A DNA stretch of 5,039 nucleotides, from positions 1,172 through 6,210 of the forward strand of contig DNNT01000293.1 of NCBI GenBank assembly GCA_003497545.1, in the 5' to 3' direction. A model generated the notes under the pieces. That model was not told the DNA's origin. It saw only the letters and a list, made by a program, of their open reading frames with translations, and searched no databases. A program made the translations under genes and the position numbers. The DNA comes from Arenimonas sp. Lineage in GTDB: Bacteria; Pseudomonadota; Gammaproteobacteria; Xanthomonadales; Xanthomonadaceae. Positions 3,842 through 5,039 of this stretch are shown piece after piece (the stretch's first letter is position 1; every line of letters starts with the position of its first letter).

Positions 3842-5039
3842 TGGAGGAGTTTCCGGACTTTTTCGATGCCGGCGGCGAGCTGCTCGACTTCGACGTGGGT
3901 GTTGTAGAAAGCCAGCGAGGCCCGGCAGGTGGCGGGGATGCCGAAGTGCGCCATCAGCGGGTGGGCGCAGTGGTGGCCGGAGCGCACCGCGATGCCCTCG
4001 AGGTCGAGCAGGGTGGCCAGGTCGTGCGCATGCGCGCCCTCGACCAGGAAGCTGATCACCGCCGCCTTGCCCGGCGCCGTCCCGAAGATGCGCAGGCCGG
4101 GAATGGCCGACAGGCGTTCGGTGGCCATGGCCAGCAGCGCCTGTTCGCGCGCCTCAACCTCGGCCATGCCGATGCCGCGCAGGTAGTCCACCGCCGCACC
4201 CAGGCCGACCACGCCGGCGATGTTGGGCGTGCCCGCCTCGAACTTGTGCGGCGGGTCGTTGAACACCGTGCCTTCGAAGCGCACTTCCTTGATCATCTCG
4301 CCGCCGCCGAGGAAGGGCGGCATCTCGCGCAGGTGCTGGCGGCGCGCCCAGAGCGCGCCGGTGCCGGTAGGGCCCAGCATCTTGTGGCCGGTGAAAGCGT
4401 AGAAATCGCAGCCCAGGGTCGGGATGTCCACGGCGCGATGCGGCAGCGCCTGCGAGCCGTCCACGAGGGTCGGGATGCCGCGCTTGCGCGCCTCGCGGCA
4501 GATTTCCGCCACCGGGTTCACCGTGCCCAGCACGTTCGACACGTGCGTGAAGGCCAGCAGCTTCACCTCGGGCGTGAGCTTGGCGCGCAGGTCGTCGAGG
4601 TCGAGCGCGCCCTCGGGCGTCAGCTCCACCACCTTGATCACCGCGCCCGTGCGCTGCGCCACCAGCTGCCAGGGCACGATGTTGGCGTGGTGCTCCATGC
4701 GCGTCAGCAGGATGGCGTCGCCTGCGTGCAGGCGCGGCAGCGCCCAGCTGTAGGCCACCAGGTTGATGGCGAAGGTGGTGCCCGAGGTGAGCACCAGCTC
4801 GTCGCGCGGCACGTTCACGAACGCCGCCAGCTTCGTGCGCGCGCCTTCGTAGGCCTCGGTGGCCTCGCTGCCCAGCGCATGCACGGCGCGCGAGACGTTG
4901 GCGTTGTGCTCGCGGTAGAACTCGTCCACCGCGTTGATCACCTGCTGCGGCTTCTGCGAGGTGTTCGCCGAATCCAGGTACACCAGCGGCTTGCCGTGCA
5001 CCTGGCGGGTGAGCACCGGGAAGTCGGCGCGGATGCGCA
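3838..5039 (-). CDS. sufS: Cysteine desulfurase SufS (5' end outside the window)
   Basis: SufS is a pyridoxal-phosphate enzyme that takes sulfur from L-cysteine as a persulfide and passes it, usually through SufE, to the SufBCD scaffold for Fe-S assembly. A GTG at 5016 could be read as a start, but the frame stays open to the window edge and encodes RIRADFPV before LTRQVHGKPLVYLDSANTSQKP. That matches the usual SufS N-terminus, so the gene is cut by the edge and the real start lies beyond it. About 400 residues are visible, nearly the full family length of about 406. Marks in order are the N-terminal YLDSANTSQKP, MEHHANIVPW with the PLP-stacking His, LVDGSQALPH, the PLP lysine in FTGHKMLGP (codon 4381-4383), and the catalytic Cys in RSGHHCAHPLM (codon 3967-3969). 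The RxGHHC form with a short loop is group II, as in SufS rather than IscS. sufBCD are expected upstream, off the right side. The stop lies in an inverted repeat. Confidence 0.95.
   Translation of the reverse strand, partial: RIRADFPVLTRQVHGKPLVYLDSANTSQKPQQVINAVDEFYREHNANVSRAVHALGSEATEAYEGARTKLAAFVNVPRDELVLTSGTTFAINLVAYSWALPRLHAGDAILLTRMEHHANIVPWQLVAQRTGAVIKVVELTPEGALDLDDLRAKLTPEVKLLAFTHVSNVLGTVNPVAEICREARKRGIPTLVDGSQALPHRAVDIPTLGCDFYAFTGHKMLGPTGTGALWARRQHLREMPPFLGGGEMIKEVRFEGTVFNDPPHKFEAGTPNIAGVVGLGAAVDYLRGIGMAEVEAREQALLAMATERLSAIPGLRIFGTAPGKAAVISFLVEGAHAHDLATLLDLEGIAVRSGHHCAHPLMAHFGIPATCRASLAFYNTHVEVEQLAAGIEKVRKLLQ

Noticed and set aside
5014..5016. GTG as the start codon of sufS
   Set aside because: The frame remains open upstream and encodes the conserved IRADFPV segment, so the true start lies outside the window.

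Overview
The window is GC-rich DNA with dense, closely packed genes and GC-biased third codon positions. Gene content points to a gammaproteobacterium of the Xanthomonadaceae/Lysobacteraceae type (Lysobacter, Luteimonas or Pseudoxanthomonas-like). The clues are a short standalone ComEA, a RAYT-type transposase of the style common in that family, a HutD/Ves protein, and a suf locus whose sufS is followed by a GNAT and a small Rieske ferredoxin. The taxon is inferred from protein resemblance only; no rRNA or tRNA gene is present.

Layout. Plus strand: comEA (13-351), ending in a clear intrinsic terminator (376-401); a full-length RAYT-family Y1 transposase (418-918) whose catalytic motif residues look substituted; a lower-GC gene of unknown function with an N-terminal hydrophobic segment (980-1465); a HutD/Ves family gene overlapping its end (about 1440-2042); and a metallo-beta-lactamase-fold protein with a flavodiiron/ODP-like metal site (2115-2897). 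Minus strand, convergent with the last of these after only 4 bases: sufS (from beyond the right edge to 3838), a GNAT acetyltransferase (3746-3213) and a Rieske [2Fe-2S] ferredoxin (3216-2902). The last two overlap by 4 bases (GTGA).

How the genes fit together. SufS is the cysteine desulfurase that supplies sulfur for Fe-S cluster assembly. The Rieske protein downstream is itself an Fe-S protein, and the GNAT between them is probably co-transcribed. The plus-strand genes do not form an obvious pathway. The RAYT plus low-GC gene, between comEA and hutD, looks like an accessory insertion.

The most unusual feature is non-coding. An 81-bp element (3761-3841) fills the gap between sufS and the GNAT gene. 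It has two perfect 26-bp inverted arms around a 29-bp spacer. Each arm is also part of a smaller imperfect palindrome. One of these, read in the sufS direction, is followed by UUUU and looks like an intrinsic terminator. The sufS stop codon lies inside the element. There is no gene-free stretch longer than 300 bases. I see no complete new defence or mobile system here.
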